This document shows positions 38,444-46,352 of a DNA stretch of 49,784 nucleotides, piece by piece. Position numbers and translations under genes: made by a program. A model generated the notes under the pieces. The model was not told the DNA's origin. It saw only the letters and a program-made list of their open reading frames with translations, and made no database searches. The stretch covers positions 1-49,784 of the forward strand of contig JAHJWB010000020.1 of assembly GCA_018828125.1 (NCBI GenBank). The letters are read 5' to 3'. Position 1 is the stretch's first letter, and each line of letters begins with the position of its first letter. The DNA is from Gammaproteobacteria bacterium. Its GTDB lineage: Bacteria; Pseudomonadota; Gammaproteobacteria; Burkholderiales; Burkholderiaceae_C.

Positions 38444-40218
38444 TGAGTTTTGAACTGGACTTCGGCCAGACCTCGCTGGCGGGGCGCAAAGACGTGAACG
38501 AAGACTTTGCTGCGCTGGTGGAGGGCCAGGGGCGCGACCGCGAGCGCGGGGCCATTGCGGCCATTGCCGACGGAGTCAGTGCCGGGGGCAACGGCCGCGA
38601 GGCTGCGCAGACCACGGTGAACACGCTGGTCAACGACTACTTTGGCACCCCCGAGACTTGGGACACCACGGTGGGGCTGGACCGCATCTTGAGCGCCCAC
38701 AACGGGTGGCTGGCGTCCATGAACCGCCGCCGCCAGCCTGCAGTGGGGCTGACCACCATCACGGCCCTGGTGCTGCGGGGGCAGTCGTACACGCTGGCCC
38801 ATGTGGGCGACACACGCGCCTATCTGCTGCGGGGCGGCCGGCTGCAACTGCTGACGGCCGACCATGTGATGCACCAGCGGGACTTTGCCCACCAGCTCAC
38901 CCGCGCCATGGGGCTGGACGACCATGTGGTGGTGGACTACAGCCAAGGCGAGCTGCAAAGTGGCGACCTGTTTGTGCTGCTGTCTGACGGCGTACACGGC
39001 AGCCTGCCCGAGCGCGAGCTGCGGCAACTGTTGCGGCAGGACACGGTGCACGCACAGGCGCTGAGCGAAGCGCTCACCCAGGCCGCACTGCGCCGCGGCA
39101 GCAACGACAACATCACCGCCCTGGTGGTGCGGGTGCAAGGGGCGCTGGAGGCCACGCTGCAGGACGAGTCCCGCCGCGCGCACGACCTGCCGGTGCTGCC
39201 GCTGCTCAAAGTGGGCGACCCGGTGGATGGCCTGGTGGTGACCGCCGTGGTGGCCGACAACGGCATTCACCGCATTTACCAGATGCGCCACCCGCCCACG
39301 CAGCGGCTGTACGCGCTCAAGACCCTGGTGCCTGCCCGCGCGCACGACTCAGAGGAGCGTGCCACGCTGGCGCACGAGGCCTGGGTGGCGCGCCGCATGC
39401 AGTCGGGCCACGCGGCGGTGCACCTGGCGCGGCTGAACACATGGCCTGCCGAGGACCAAACCGCCGAAAATCCCGCCGAAAACGCCCATGCCAGCGCGTT
39501 CTATCTGCTGTACGACTGGCATTCAGGCGAAACGCTGGGCCAGCGCATGCGCCGCGGCGAGCCGCTGACAGTGGCCCAGACAGTGGCGGTGGTCATGCAG
39601 GCCGCGCAGGTGCTGGGCTGGCTACACCGCCAAGGGGTGGTGCACCGCGACATCAAACCCGACAACCTGCACCTGGGCGACGACGGCGTGCTGCGCGTGC
39701 TGGACCTGGGCGTAGCCTTGTCCGGCCGCGAGCCCGAGGCCACGCGCCGACTGCACGCGGGCACGCCCAGCTGCATGAACCCCGAGCAATGGCCGGGCTA
39801 CGAAAAGAGCGGGGACCCGGCCGGCCAGTTGCCCGACGCAGGCAGCGACCTGTTTGCGCTGGGTGTCACGCTGTACCAGCTGCTGGCCAAAGGGCGCCTG
39901 CCGTATGGCGACGTGGTGCAGTACCAGCTGGGCCGCTACCACCGCGACCCCGTGGCCCCCAGCCGCCACAACCCCAGCGTACCCATCTGGCTCGACCAGA
40001 TTGCCCTGAAGGCCGTGGCCCGCAACCTCACCCACCGTTTTGAAACCGCCGAGGAACTGCTGCTGGCGCTGGAGCGCGGCGCATCCCGCCCCTTATCCGC
40101 CCCCGGCCCGCAACCGCTGATGCAACGCGACGCCACGGCGGTGTGGAAGATCGCGCTGGTGGTCAGCGTGCTGGTGAATCTGCTGCTGGTGTACTGGCTG
40201 GTGTTTTTGCCGCTGTAG
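38443..40218 (+). CDS. Bifunctional PP2C phosphatase-Ser/Thr protein kinase, membrane-anchored
   Basis: A 591-residue fusion. The N-terminal PP2C domain (about residues 1-240) shows DVNEDF, ADGVSAGGNG, HVGDTRAYLLR, LLSDGVHG and SNDNITALVV. The kinase domain (about 265-555) has Lys293 (YALKTLV), catalytic His401-Arg402-Asp403 in HRDIKPDN, and Asp421 in DLG instead of DFG. The glycine loop is weak. The last 25 residues are a transmembrane helix (ALVVSVLVNLLLVYWLVF). A similar gene sits next to nirB and nasA in Pseudomonas aeruginosa (PA1782, from memory), so the link to nitrate assimilation is conserved. Here it is on the opposite strand to nirB and the transporter. Its substrate is unknown. 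The start MSFELDFGQT was chosen as it begins the PP2C fold. Confidence 0.92.
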   Translation: MSFELDFGQTSLAGRKDVNEDFAALVEGQGRDRERGAIAAIADGVSAGGNGREAAQTTVNTLVNDYFGTPETWDTTVGLDRILSAHNGWLASMNRRRQPAVGLTTITALVLRGQSYTLAHVGDTRAYLLRGGRLQLLTADHVMHQRDFAHQLTRAMGLDDHVVVDYSQGELQSGDLFVLLSDGVHGSLPERELRQLLRQDTVHAQALSEALTQAALRRGSNDNITALVVRVQGALEATLQDESRRAHDLPVLPLLKVGDPVDGLVVTAVVADNGIHRIYQMRHPPTQRLYALKTLVPARAHDSEERATLAHEAWVARRMQSGHAAVHLARLNTWPAEDQTAENPAENAHASAFYLLYDWHSGETLGQRMRRGEPLTVAQTVAVVMQAAQVLGWLHRQGVVHRDIKPDNLHLGDDGVLRVLDLGVALSGREPEATRRLHAGTPSCMNPEQWPGYEKSGDPAGQLPDAGSDLFALGVTLYQLLAKGRLPYGDVVQYQLGRYHRDPVAPSRHNPSVPIWLDQIALKAVARNLTHRFETAEELLLALERGASRPLSAPGPQPLMQRDATAVWKIALVVSVLVNLLLVYWLVFLPL

Positions 40219-40240
40219 TGCGGGGTGATGCGGTTGCTTC

Positions 40241-40305
40241 TAAAGTAATAGCTGCTAGTGCTTTATGGATAAGCGCTAGAGCCATATTTGATCCATATTT
40301 TTTAC
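40241..40305. repeat. AGCGCT palindrome copy 7
   Basis: GTAATAGCTGCTAGTGCTTT / ATAAGCGCTAGAGCCATATT, after the kinase gene, between convergent ends. Confidence 0.87.
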
Positions 40306-40366
40306 TTGAGTGGTGCTCGTTGAGTTCAGGGGCGAGCCTTGCAGGCTAGCGCAGCGCCGGATTGGC

Positions 40367-40470
40367 TCCCTTCCCCCTCGTGGGTGAAGGCGGGGGAGAA
40401 AGGGCCTTGCGCGCGCAGCGCCTGATCGCCCCCTCTCCCCAACCCTCTCCCGCGAGGGGAGAGGGAGTTT
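40367..40470. repeat. CT/GA-rich inverted repeat of the common intergenic type
   Basis: CTCCCTTCCCCCTCGTGGGT opens the segment; CCCTCTCCC and GGGGAGAGGG close it as a hairpin around CGCGA. Such sequences are widespread between convergent genes in proteobacteria and may serve as transcription stops for the kinase gene and transporter gene. Confidence 0.7.
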
Positions 40471-40512
40471 CAGCACGCTATCTCAGGGCTCGGACGCAGT
40501 GGGTTGACCCCT

Positions 40513-41724
40513 TCAAGTCCGCGCTCTTCCGCCACTCTCGGCCCAGGTCCGCGTCCACCGAATCTGCATCACCCGCAGCAGCACCAGCATGGCCGCCGCG
40601 CACGCGGCGATGGCCACAAACCCCCACAGGTACGTGCCGCTGAACTGGCGCGACACGCCCATAGCGTTGGGGATCAGCCCGCCGCCCAGCGCGCCAATCT
40701 CGCCAATCATCGAGCCCGCCACCGCGGTCGACAGCGGCCAGCGCAGGGGCACCAACTGGAACAGCGCCCCGTTGCCCGCACCCAGTGCCGCAAAACACAC
40801 CAGGAACAACAGCATGGTGACGGGCAAAGAGCTTTCGGCCATGCCACACAGCACCAGGCTGACGGTGGTGATGGCCAGCACGCCGGTCAGCGTGTTCACG
40901 CCGCCCCAGTGGTCAGACAGCCAGCCGCCAAACACACGCAGCGCCGCGCCCAGAAAGGCCGCCAGCATTGTCAGCTGCCCGGCTTGTACCTTGCTCACGC
41001 CGAACTGGTCGTAAAAGTAGCTCGGCATGAAGGTAGTCAGGCCAATAAAGCCGCCAAACGTCACTGCGTAGATCAGGCTGAAAGCCCAGCCGTCTTTTTC
41101 AAACAGGCAGGCAACATGTTCGCGAAACGTGGCGTGGGGCGAGAGGTCGGGCGGCTCTTTGGCAAACACGGCCATCACGATGGCAGGCACGGCCACACTG
41201 ACCGCTGCAAACCCATACACGGCCTGCCAGCCAAACTTCTGCGCCAGCATGGGCGCCAGCAGCGCCGCCACTGCCGTGCCCACGTTGCCCGCGCCCACAA
41301 TGCCCATGGCCAGGCCCTTGTAGCGCGGTGGAAACGAGCCCGAGCCCAGCGACAGCGCCACGCCAAAGCTGGCCCCTGCCACCCCCAGGAGCACGCCCAG
41401 CGCGAGCAGCTCGTGATAGGTCTGCACAAATAGAAAGCCGTAGGCCATGGCGGCAAAAATGCCCGCCATCTCGACCAGCGTGGCGTTCTTGCGCCCGATG
41501 TACTGCGCCAGGATGCCCAGCGGAAACCGCATCAGCGCGCCCGCAAAAATGGGGATGGACAGCATCATCCCCATCTGCGTCGGCGTGAGCCGGAAACTCT
41601 CCTGAATGAACGGCGCCATCGCGCCATTGATCACCCAGATCGCACACGAAAAGCCGAAATACAGAAACGACGACCACAGCGTGGGCGCATGGCCGGACTT
41701 GAGGAATTCTCTGAAATGGAGCAT
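40513..41724 (-). CDS. Nitrate/nitrite transporter, NarK/NasA-type MFS
   Basis: A 403-residue, 12-helix major facilitator. The start MLHFREFLKSGHAPTLWSSF is typical of assimilatory nitrate transporters. The two nitrate-signature segments are seen: AMGIVGAGNVGTAVAALLAP (helix 5) and ALGAGNGALFQLVPLRWP (helix 11). The MFS loop 2-3 motif reads RFPLGILAQYIGRKNA. It imports nitrate for NasA. The start at 41724 was preferred; the frame is open for 447 bp upstream, but that part covers the leader terminator and the sigma-54 promoter. Expression is predicted to depend on NtrC and on antitermination, as for nirB. Confidence 0.94.
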   Translation of the reverse strand: MLHFREFLKSGHAPTLWSSFLYFGFSCAIWVINGAMAPFIQESFRLTPTQMGMMLSIPIFAGALMRFPLGILAQYIGRKNATLVEMAGIFAAMAYGFLFVQTYHELLALGVLLGVAGASFGVALSLGSGSFPPRYKGLAMGIVGAGNVGTAVAALLAPMLAQKFGWQAVYGFAAVSVAVPAIVMAVFAKEPPDLSPHATFREHVACLFEKDGWAFSLIYAVTFGGFIGLTTFMPSYFYDQFGVSKVQAGQLTMLAAFLGAALRVFGGWLSDHWGGVNTLTGVLAITTVSLVLCGMAESSLPVTMLLFLVCFAALGAGNGALFQLVPLRWPLSTAVAGSMIGEIGALGGGLIPNAMGVSRQFSGTYLWGFVAIAACAAAMLVLLRVMQIRWTRTWAESGGRART

Positions 41725-41790
41725 GGACAGATGGAGTGCAAAGGGCTTGCGTAACCAGCACAAAACTGGTTCTTCGCCCCGCCAGAAAAC

Positions 41791-41857
41791 AAAAAAGCGC
41801 CTGCACGGACCGCGCAGGCTTTGCAGCCGCATCGCACTCCATGAAGACGCCAACGTC
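41791..41857 (-). promoter_or_regulatory. Leader attenuator of the nitrate transporter gene
   Basis: On the minus strand AGCCTGCGCGG (41820-41810) pairs with CCGTGCAGGCGCT (41808-41796) and is followed by TTTTTT (41796-41791): a strong terminator 67 nt before the start codon. Upstream lie the hairpin GACGTTGGCGTC (41857-41846), which matches the nirB leader's GACGAAGGCGTC, and a possible competing hairpin GGCTGCAAAGCC that uses the terminator's first arm. Confidence 0.82.
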
Positions 41858-41921
41858 CTGTTCGCCCAATCCGCCGTTGCACCGGGCTGACACACGGCCA
41901 GCGTTGGCCGTGGTGCATAAC

Positions 41922-41938
41922 AAGCAATGGCTGTGCCA
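41922..41938 (-). promoter_or_regulatory. Putative sigma-54 promoter of the nitrate transporter gene
   Basis: Minus strand TGGCACAGCCATTGCTT, differing from the nirB promoter by one base. Transcription should start near 41911, giving a leader of about 187 nt. Confidence 0.9.
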
Positions 41939-42042
41939 AGTTTGGGAGATGCTTGATTTGAGTCGAAAGTACCGCCAGCACTTGTGCAGAAAGCGTAAGT
42001 AGCTATCAAATTTGACAATATGATGCGACGCCACTTCCAATT

Positions 42043-42100
42043 TGGTGCAACGCACCACCGTTCGGTGCACTCGGTTGGGGTGGTGCACCAGTTTGGTGTT
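42043..42100. promoter_or_regulatory. Cluster of NtrC-like dyads upstream of the transporter promoter
   Basis: TGCACCAGTTTGGTGTT (42084-42100) matches TGCACCA-N3-TGGTGCA except the last two bases. TGCACTCGGTTGGGGTG (42066-42082) is a weaker neighbour. TGGTGC-N3-GCACCA (42043-42057) and GCACCA-N5-CGGTGC (42052-42068) add further half sites. The cluster lies about 105-160 bp upstream of the -24 element, a normal enhancer distance. The rest of 41725-42224 holds the leader, promoter and the start region of the chemoreceptor gene. Confidence 0.75.
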
Positions 42101-42224
42101 TGCGCGCCGAGGCACCACTTAATTGTTTCAAAACAAGAATTTACGTCATAGGATGCAATTGGTTTTTCCACTGCCGTGTTACCCGGTTCTGGAGTGACGA
42201 GGCATCCATCAAGAGGGGATTTAC

Positions 42225-43871
42225 ATGCGCGTCAATCTGCCGGTCAGCACGCAAGAATATGCGTTTCCCAAGGGCCAGACCCTGGTGTCTACCACCGATC
42301 TCAAGGGCCGCATCCTCTACTGCAACCCGATGTTCATCGAGGTCAGCGGGTACGAAAAAGAAGAGCTTCTGGGCCAGCCCCACAACATCGTGCGCCACCC
42401 CGACATGCCCGAAGAGGCATACCGCGACATGTGGCACACCATCTCGAACGGCACCCCCTGGTCCGCCCCCGTCAAGAACCGTCGCAAGGACGGCACGTTC
42501 TACTGGGTCATGGCCAACGTCACACCGCTGATGCAGGGCGACCAGCCCACCGGCTACATGTCGGTGCGCACCGAAGCCACGCGCGAGCAGATCCAGGCGG
42601 CCGACCAGCTCTACAAACAAATGCAGGCCGAGAAGCAGGCCGGCCAACTGGTGCATGCCCTGCGGGCCGGTGTGCTCATCAAAAACAACCTGTGGGGCAA
42701 GCTGTCTGGCGTGCTGCGCCTGGGGGCCATGGGCAAGATGATGGCATGCACACTGGTGCTGGTGGTGGCCTCGTGGTGCGCCGCCCTGGTGGGCGGCCAC
42801 ACGTTGACACTGGGCTCGGGCGCTGCGTGGCTTGGTGTCGTGCTACTGGCGCTGGGCATGGCGGTGTACCTGCACCAGGTGACTGTGGCGCCGCTTGCGC
42901 AAATGCTGCGCTGGGCCAACCGCATGGCGGCGGGCGACCTGACGCAAAAGATTTCTGCTTCGCGCAGCGACACCGTAGGCCATCTGCAAAAGGCGCTGGG
43001 CCAGCTCAATGTGAACCTGCTGTCCATCGTGCGCGATGCGCGCCAAGAGAGTGAAAACATGCAGGTCTCCACCCGCGAGATCGCACAAGGCAACCAGGAC
43101 CTGTCGTCCCGCACCGAAGCACAGGCCAGCAACCTGCAGCAGACGGCGGCATCGATGGAAGAGATCACCGGCACCGTCAAACAAACGGCCGAATCGGCCC
43201 GCCAGGCCACGGTGCTTGCCACACAGGCCACCCAGGTGGCCGAGCGCAGCAGCGAAGCGGTGGATGGCGTGGCCAGCACCATGAAGCAGATCCAGACCGC
43301 ATCCGGCCGCATCAGCGAGATTACGCAGCTGATCGACTCCATCGCGTTCCAGACCAACATCCTCGCGTTGAACGCCGCGGTCGAAGCCGCGCGGGCCGGT
43401 GAACAGGGCCGCGGTTTTGCCGTGGTGGCAACCGAAGTGCGCAGCCTGTCGCACCGCACCCTTTCGGCCGCCAAAGAGATCCGCCAACTCATCGACGACT
43501 CGGCCACCAAGGTCAGCGAAGGCCACCAAAAGACCGACGCTGCGCAAAAGACCATGACCGAATCGCTGGAGCTGGTGCGCCGCGTGAACACGCTCATCGG
43601 CGAAATCCACAGCGCTTCCAACGAGCAGCTCAGCGGCATCTCGCAAGTCAACTCGGCCGTGGCGCAACTGGACACCATCACCCAGCAGAACGCCGCGCTG
43701 GTGGAAGAAAACGCTGCCTCTGCGATGCAGCTCAATGGGCAGGCGAAGACGATGACGGAGACAGTGCAGGTGTTCCGCATCGATGCCTCGGCACCCAATC
43801 AAGCGCGGGACGCCGTGCAGTTGCGCAAGGAGATGAAAGCGTCGTCGGAAAGGGCGTTGGCGCGCGCCTGA
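42225..43871 (+). CDS. PAS-domain methyl-accepting chemotaxis protein (Aer-like)
   Basis: A 548-residue chemoreceptor. The N-terminal PAS domain (about residues 10-125; [37 protein letters not shown]) is the Aer type, which usually binds FAD and senses redox or energy state. Two hydrophobic segments near 175-193 and 198-215 form a membrane hairpin; a HAMP segment follows ([19 protein letters not shown]). The signalling domain has the tip [22 protein letters not shown] (split here by description: residues about 380-400). The start has a good AAGAGGGG ribosome site. It is divergent from the nitrate transporter and shares its upstream region, so it may steer cells in response to nitrate-linked redox state. 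A flagellar (sigma-28) promoter was not seen. Confidence 0.93.
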   Translation: MRVNLPVSTQEYAFPKGQTLVSTTDLKGRILYCNPMFIEVSGYEKEELLGQPHNIVRHPDMPEEAYRDMWHTISNGTPWSAPVKNRRKDGTFYWVMANVTPLMQGDQPTGYMSVRTEATREQIQAADQLYKQMQAEKQAGQLVHALRAGVLIKNNLWGKLSGVLRLGAMGKMMACTLVLVVASWCAALVGGHTLTLGSGAAWLGVVLLALGMAVYLHQVTVAPLAQMLRWANRMAAGDLTQKISASRSDTVGHLQKALGQLNVNLLSIVRDARQESENMQVSTREIAQGNQDLSSRTEAQASNLQQTAASMEEITGTVKQTAESARQATVLATQATQVAERSSEAVDGVASTMKQIQTASGRISEITQLIDSIAFQTNILALNAAVEAARAGEQGRGFAVVATEVRSLSHRTLSAAKEIRQLIDDSATKVSEGHQKTDAAQKTMTESLELVRRVNTLIGEIHSASNEQLSGISQVNSAVAQLDTITQQNAALVEENAASAMQLNGQAKTMTETVQVFRIDASAPNQARDAVQLRKEMKASSERALARA

Positions 43872-43885
43872 CGCGACCAGAGTTT

Positions 43886-43945
43886 GGGTGTTTTTGGCTG
43901 CTACCGCTTATGGATTAAGCGCTAGTAGCTATTGTTTTGATAGTT
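43886..43945. repeat. AGCGCT palindrome copy 8
   Basis: TTTTTGGCTGCTACCGCTTA / ATTAAGCGCTAGTAGCTATT, just after the chemoreceptor stop. Confidence 0.87.
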
Positions 43946-44068
43946 TGGAAGTGGTGGGGCAACGTATCGGGTCGGTGCGACAGCGCACAGATGCCGTGCG
44001 TTCTCGCGGTCACGATGTCTGCAGCGTTGTATTTGCATACGCCAGTGACAAAAGAGTTGGAGACCCCC

Positions 44069-44437
44069 ATGCAACGCGCCCAAGCGAACGTATTGCCCCT
44101 GAACTACCGGTTGCCCCTCGTTGATCCACAAAGACCCGCCAGCCGGGCCGTTTTCATTCCAGTGGACGAACTGCTCACGCCCGGTTTTGTTGCCAAGCAC
44201 ACCATGTTCCCGGATTTCGGTGCGCTGCTGCGTGCCAGCGCGTTTGTTCCTGAGCAGGTTGTGTTTTTGGAGAAAACCTCGGACGACGACTGGGAGACGT
44301 TCATTCGGCGCGTGTCCAGTTTCGCAACCTGGAACGCGATGTTGAAAGACGCGCGGGGCGAATGGATCATGCACCGGCTTGGCGTCTGCACCTACGCTTA
44401 CCCTTCTTGCGGTGGTGAAGCACCAGCACTGCTTTAA
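44069..44437 (+). CDS. Hypothetical protein
   Basis: A 122-residue protein with no domain I recognise, beginning MQRAQANVLPLNYRLPLVDP. It is soluble, has no signal peptide, and contains AVFIPVDELLTPGFVAKHTM and WETFIRRVSSFATW. A GGAG lies 7 bp before the chosen ATG; an in-frame ATG at 44015 and a start at 43937 inside the repeat are alternatives. It is bounded by two copies of the AGCGCT palindrome (43886 and 44443). The coding direction is supported by composition only, so it may be spurious. Confidence 0.6.
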   Translation: MQRAQANVLPLNYRLPLVDPQRPASRAVFIPVDELLTPGFVAKHTMFPDFGALLRASAFVPEQVVFLEKTSDDDWETFIRRVSSFATWNAMLKDARGEWIMHRLGVCTYAYPSCGGEAPALL

Positions 44438-44442
44438 GGCTT

Positions 44443-44505
44443 TGCAAAAAAAACACTAGTTGCCAGCGCTTATCCATCAACCGCTAGAGCCTGAAAACAC
44501 TCAAA
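44443..44505. repeat. AGCGCT palindrome copy 9
   Basis: CACTAGTTGCCAGCGCTTAT / CAACCGCTAGAGCCTGAAAA, after the hypothetical gene and before the repressor's stop. Confidence 0.82.
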
Positions 44506-44566
44506 CAATCCTTTCGCGTGTTCGTTCAGATGCCTGCTGCGGAGTCGCTGGTCTGCCCGGTGTGGC

Positions 44567-45610
44567 TCACGTGCTCCCCCGCACCGTCAGCTCAAACCCC
44601 AGATTCACCGAATTCTTCTCCGGCACTTCTCCCCGCATCAGCGCCAGCAGCATCTGCGCACTGGCCTCGCCGATGGCGGATCGCGGGGTGCGCACGGTGG
44701 TTAGCGGCGGCAGCATCTGCTCGCTTCCTGCCAGGTCGTTGAACCCTGCAATAGCCACGCGGCCGGGCACTGCCAGGCCCAGGCGATGTGCGGCCAGCAG
44801 GCCACCCTGGGCCAGATCGTCGTTGCAGAAAAACACGGCATCCACGCCGGGCCGGGTGCGCAGCACTTCTTCCAGCAGCTCTGCGCCCAGACGGATGGAA
44901 GAGGGTTGGGGGCTGAGCAGCTCCAGCCGCGGGTCGTACAGCCCCGCCTCGCGCAGGCAGCGGCGGTAGCCTTCGGCGCGCTGCATGGTGCGGGGGTCCA
45001 GTTGGGCGGCCACAAAGGCCACGTTCTTGTATCCGCGTGCCAGCAGGTGGGCCGTCATGCTATGGCCTGCATCCTGCTGTGAAAAGCCCACGCAGTAGAC
45101 CCCCGGCGCAGGCGTCATTTCCATCAGGTGCACGCACGGCACGCCGCTGGCGGCAATCATCTGGCGTGATGCCTCGGTGCGATCAAAGCCCGTCACCAGC
45201 AGACCTGCGGGGCGGTGCGCCAGGTAGGTGCGCAGCAGTTGTTCTTCTTCTTGCGGGTCGTAATGCGTCACACCGATCAGCGCCTGGTAACCATGCGGAA
45301 AAAGGGTGCGGTGCACGGATTCGAGCACGTCCACAAACAGCGCGTTGGACAACAGCGGCACCAGCACAGGTACCTGCACGCTGCGCTGCGATGCCAGGGC
45401 GCGGGCGGCGGGGTCGGGCACGTAGCCCAGTTGCGCGGCGGCGTCTTTGACCCGCTGCACCAGCTCTTGCGCCACGCCCCGCTCACCCCGCAGCGCGCGG
45501 GATGCGGTGATGGGGCTGACCCCTGCCGCCTTGGCCACGTCGGTCAACGTGGTGCGGCCGCTGGAGCGGCGTTTGGAGTCAGGTCTGGCGGGATGGGAAG
45601 GGGTAGGCAA
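44567..45610 (-). CDS. LacI-family transcriptional regulator (GntR-like, gluconate module)
   Basis: A 347-residue LacI-type repressor. The HTH reads TTLTDVAKAAGVSPITASRA (about residues 21-40), followed by the hinge helix AARALASQRS. The sugar-binding domain shows VPVLVPLLSNALFVDVLESV, GLLVTGFDRTE and AIAGFNDLAGSEQM. No ATG lies near a ribosome site; the TTG at 45610 follows GAGGGAAAACCC and puts the HTH at the usual distance, so TTG is chosen. An ATG at 45688 would give 26 extra residues running through an operator. It is divergent from gluconokinase and is expected to repress it and the TRAP genes until gluconate (or its phosphate) binds. Confidence 0.9.
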   Translation of the reverse strand: MPTPSHPARPDSKRRSSGRTTLTDVAKAAGVSPITASRALRGERGVAQELVQRVKDAAAQLGYVPDPAARALASQRSVQVPVLVPLLSNALFVDVLESVHRTLFPHGYQALIGVTHYDPQEEEQLLRTYLAHRPAGLLVTGFDRTEASRQMIAASGVPCVHLMEMTPAPGVYCVGFSQQDAGHSMTAHLLARGYKNVAFVAAQLDPRTMQRAEGYRRCLREAGLYDPRLELLSPQPSSIRLGAELLEEVLRTRPGVDAVFFCNDDLAQGGLLAAHRLGLAVPGRVAIAGFNDLAGSEQMLPPLTTVRTPRSAIGEASAQMLLALMRGEVPEKNSVNLGFELTVRGST

Positions 45611-45647
45611 GGGTTTTCCCTCAATGTTAGAGGCGCGTAAATGGCTA

Positions 45648-45661
45648 GGATAGCGCTGTCC
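45648..45661. promoter_or_regulatory. Operator 1 of the LacI-type regulator
   Basis: GGATAGCGCTGTCC, an imperfect palindrome, 38 bp upstream of the repressor's start codon. It shares GGATAGCGCT with operator 2. Confidence 0.75.
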
Positions 45662-45762
45662 GAAACGGTCGACAAGCTGCATTTGCAAGTGCTGATGCAG
45701 GTTCGATACGATCCCGGTTCTTTTTCACAGACATCCGACCTGGATGTTTTTTTGGATTTCTT

Positions 45763-45777
45763 TGGATAGCGCTACCA
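45763..45777. promoter_or_regulatory. Operator 2 of the LacI-type regulator
   Basis: TGGATAGCGCTACCA, with a central CG as in LacI-family operators, ends 2 bp before the gluconokinase start codon. The centres of the two operators are about 115 bp apart, so looping is possible. A weak promoter candidate (TTGCAA 45683-45688, TACGAT 45707-45712) lies between. Confidence 0.75.
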
Positions 45778-45779
45778 GT

Positions 45780-46349
45780 ATGAGTTCTGTGCCCTCAACG
45801 GTGTTTTTGGTGGTCATGGGTGTCGCCGGCTGCGGCAAGTCCAGCCTGGGGCAGGTGTGCGCCGCGCACCTGGGGCTGCCCTTGCTGGAGGGCGACGATT
45901 TCCACTCCAGCGCCAATGTCAGCAAGATGCGCAGCGGCATCGCCTTGAGCGACGACGACCGCCAGACCTGGCTGGACATGCTGGCCGCGCAGTTGCAGGC
46001 CCACCCCGCCGGGGTCGTTTTGACCTGTTCAGCGCTAAGACAGCGCTACCGTGACCGCCTGCGTGCCGCAGTGCCAAGTTTGCGCTTTGTGTTCTTGAGC
46101 CTGACGCAAGACCAAGCGCGCGAACGCGTCGCGGCCCGCCCTGGCCATTTGTTTCCGGTCAGCCTGGTGGCCAGCCAGTTTGAAACGCTGGAAGACCCCA
46201 GCCATGAAGCTGGCGTGCTGCGAGTAGACGCCACCCGCCCGCTGGCCGAACTGGGCGGGCAGGTGCAGCAGTGGCTGAACGGCTTACCTACTGTTGACGC
46301 GGTTGCTGCAGCTTCGGCGCCCACATCCAACCCCAGCCTGGAGGTCTAA
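45780..46349 (+). CDS. gntK: Gluconokinase
   Basis: A 189-residue P-loop kinase that phosphorylates gluconate to 6-phosphogluconate. Walker A is GVAGCGKSS (about residues 14-22); LEGDDFHSSANVSKMRSGIA and SALRQRYRDRLR are family signatures, as is the late GHLFPVSLVASQFETLEDP. An Ala/Ser/Pro-rich tail follows. The chosen ATG has no good ribosome site, because the operator fills the space; ATGs at 45744 and 45816 are alternatives. Only 3 bp separate it from the TRAP small permease, so the four genes form an operon for uptake and first use of gluconate or a related sugar acid. Confidence 0.93.
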   Translation: MSSVPSTVFLVVMGVAGCGKSSLGQVCAAHLGLPLLEGDDFHSSANVSKMRSGIALSDDDRQTWLDMLAAQLQAHPAGVVLTCSALRQRYRDRLRAAVPSLRFVFLSLTQDQARERVAARPGHLFPVSLVASQFETLEDPSHEAGVLRVDATRPLAELGGQVQQWLNGLPTVDAVAAASAPTSNPSLEV

Positions 46350-46352
46350 GGC

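Noticed and set aside
35652..38633. Longer form of nirB beginning at 38633
   Set aside because: It would include the leader terminator and promoter and overlap the divergent kinase gene; the ATG at 38096 has a ribosome site and begins the FAD motif.
40513..42171. Longer form of the nitrate transporter beginning at 42171
   Set aside because: The extra N-terminal part would read through the sigma-54 promoter and the leader terminator; the ATG at 41724 gives the family's normal N-terminus.
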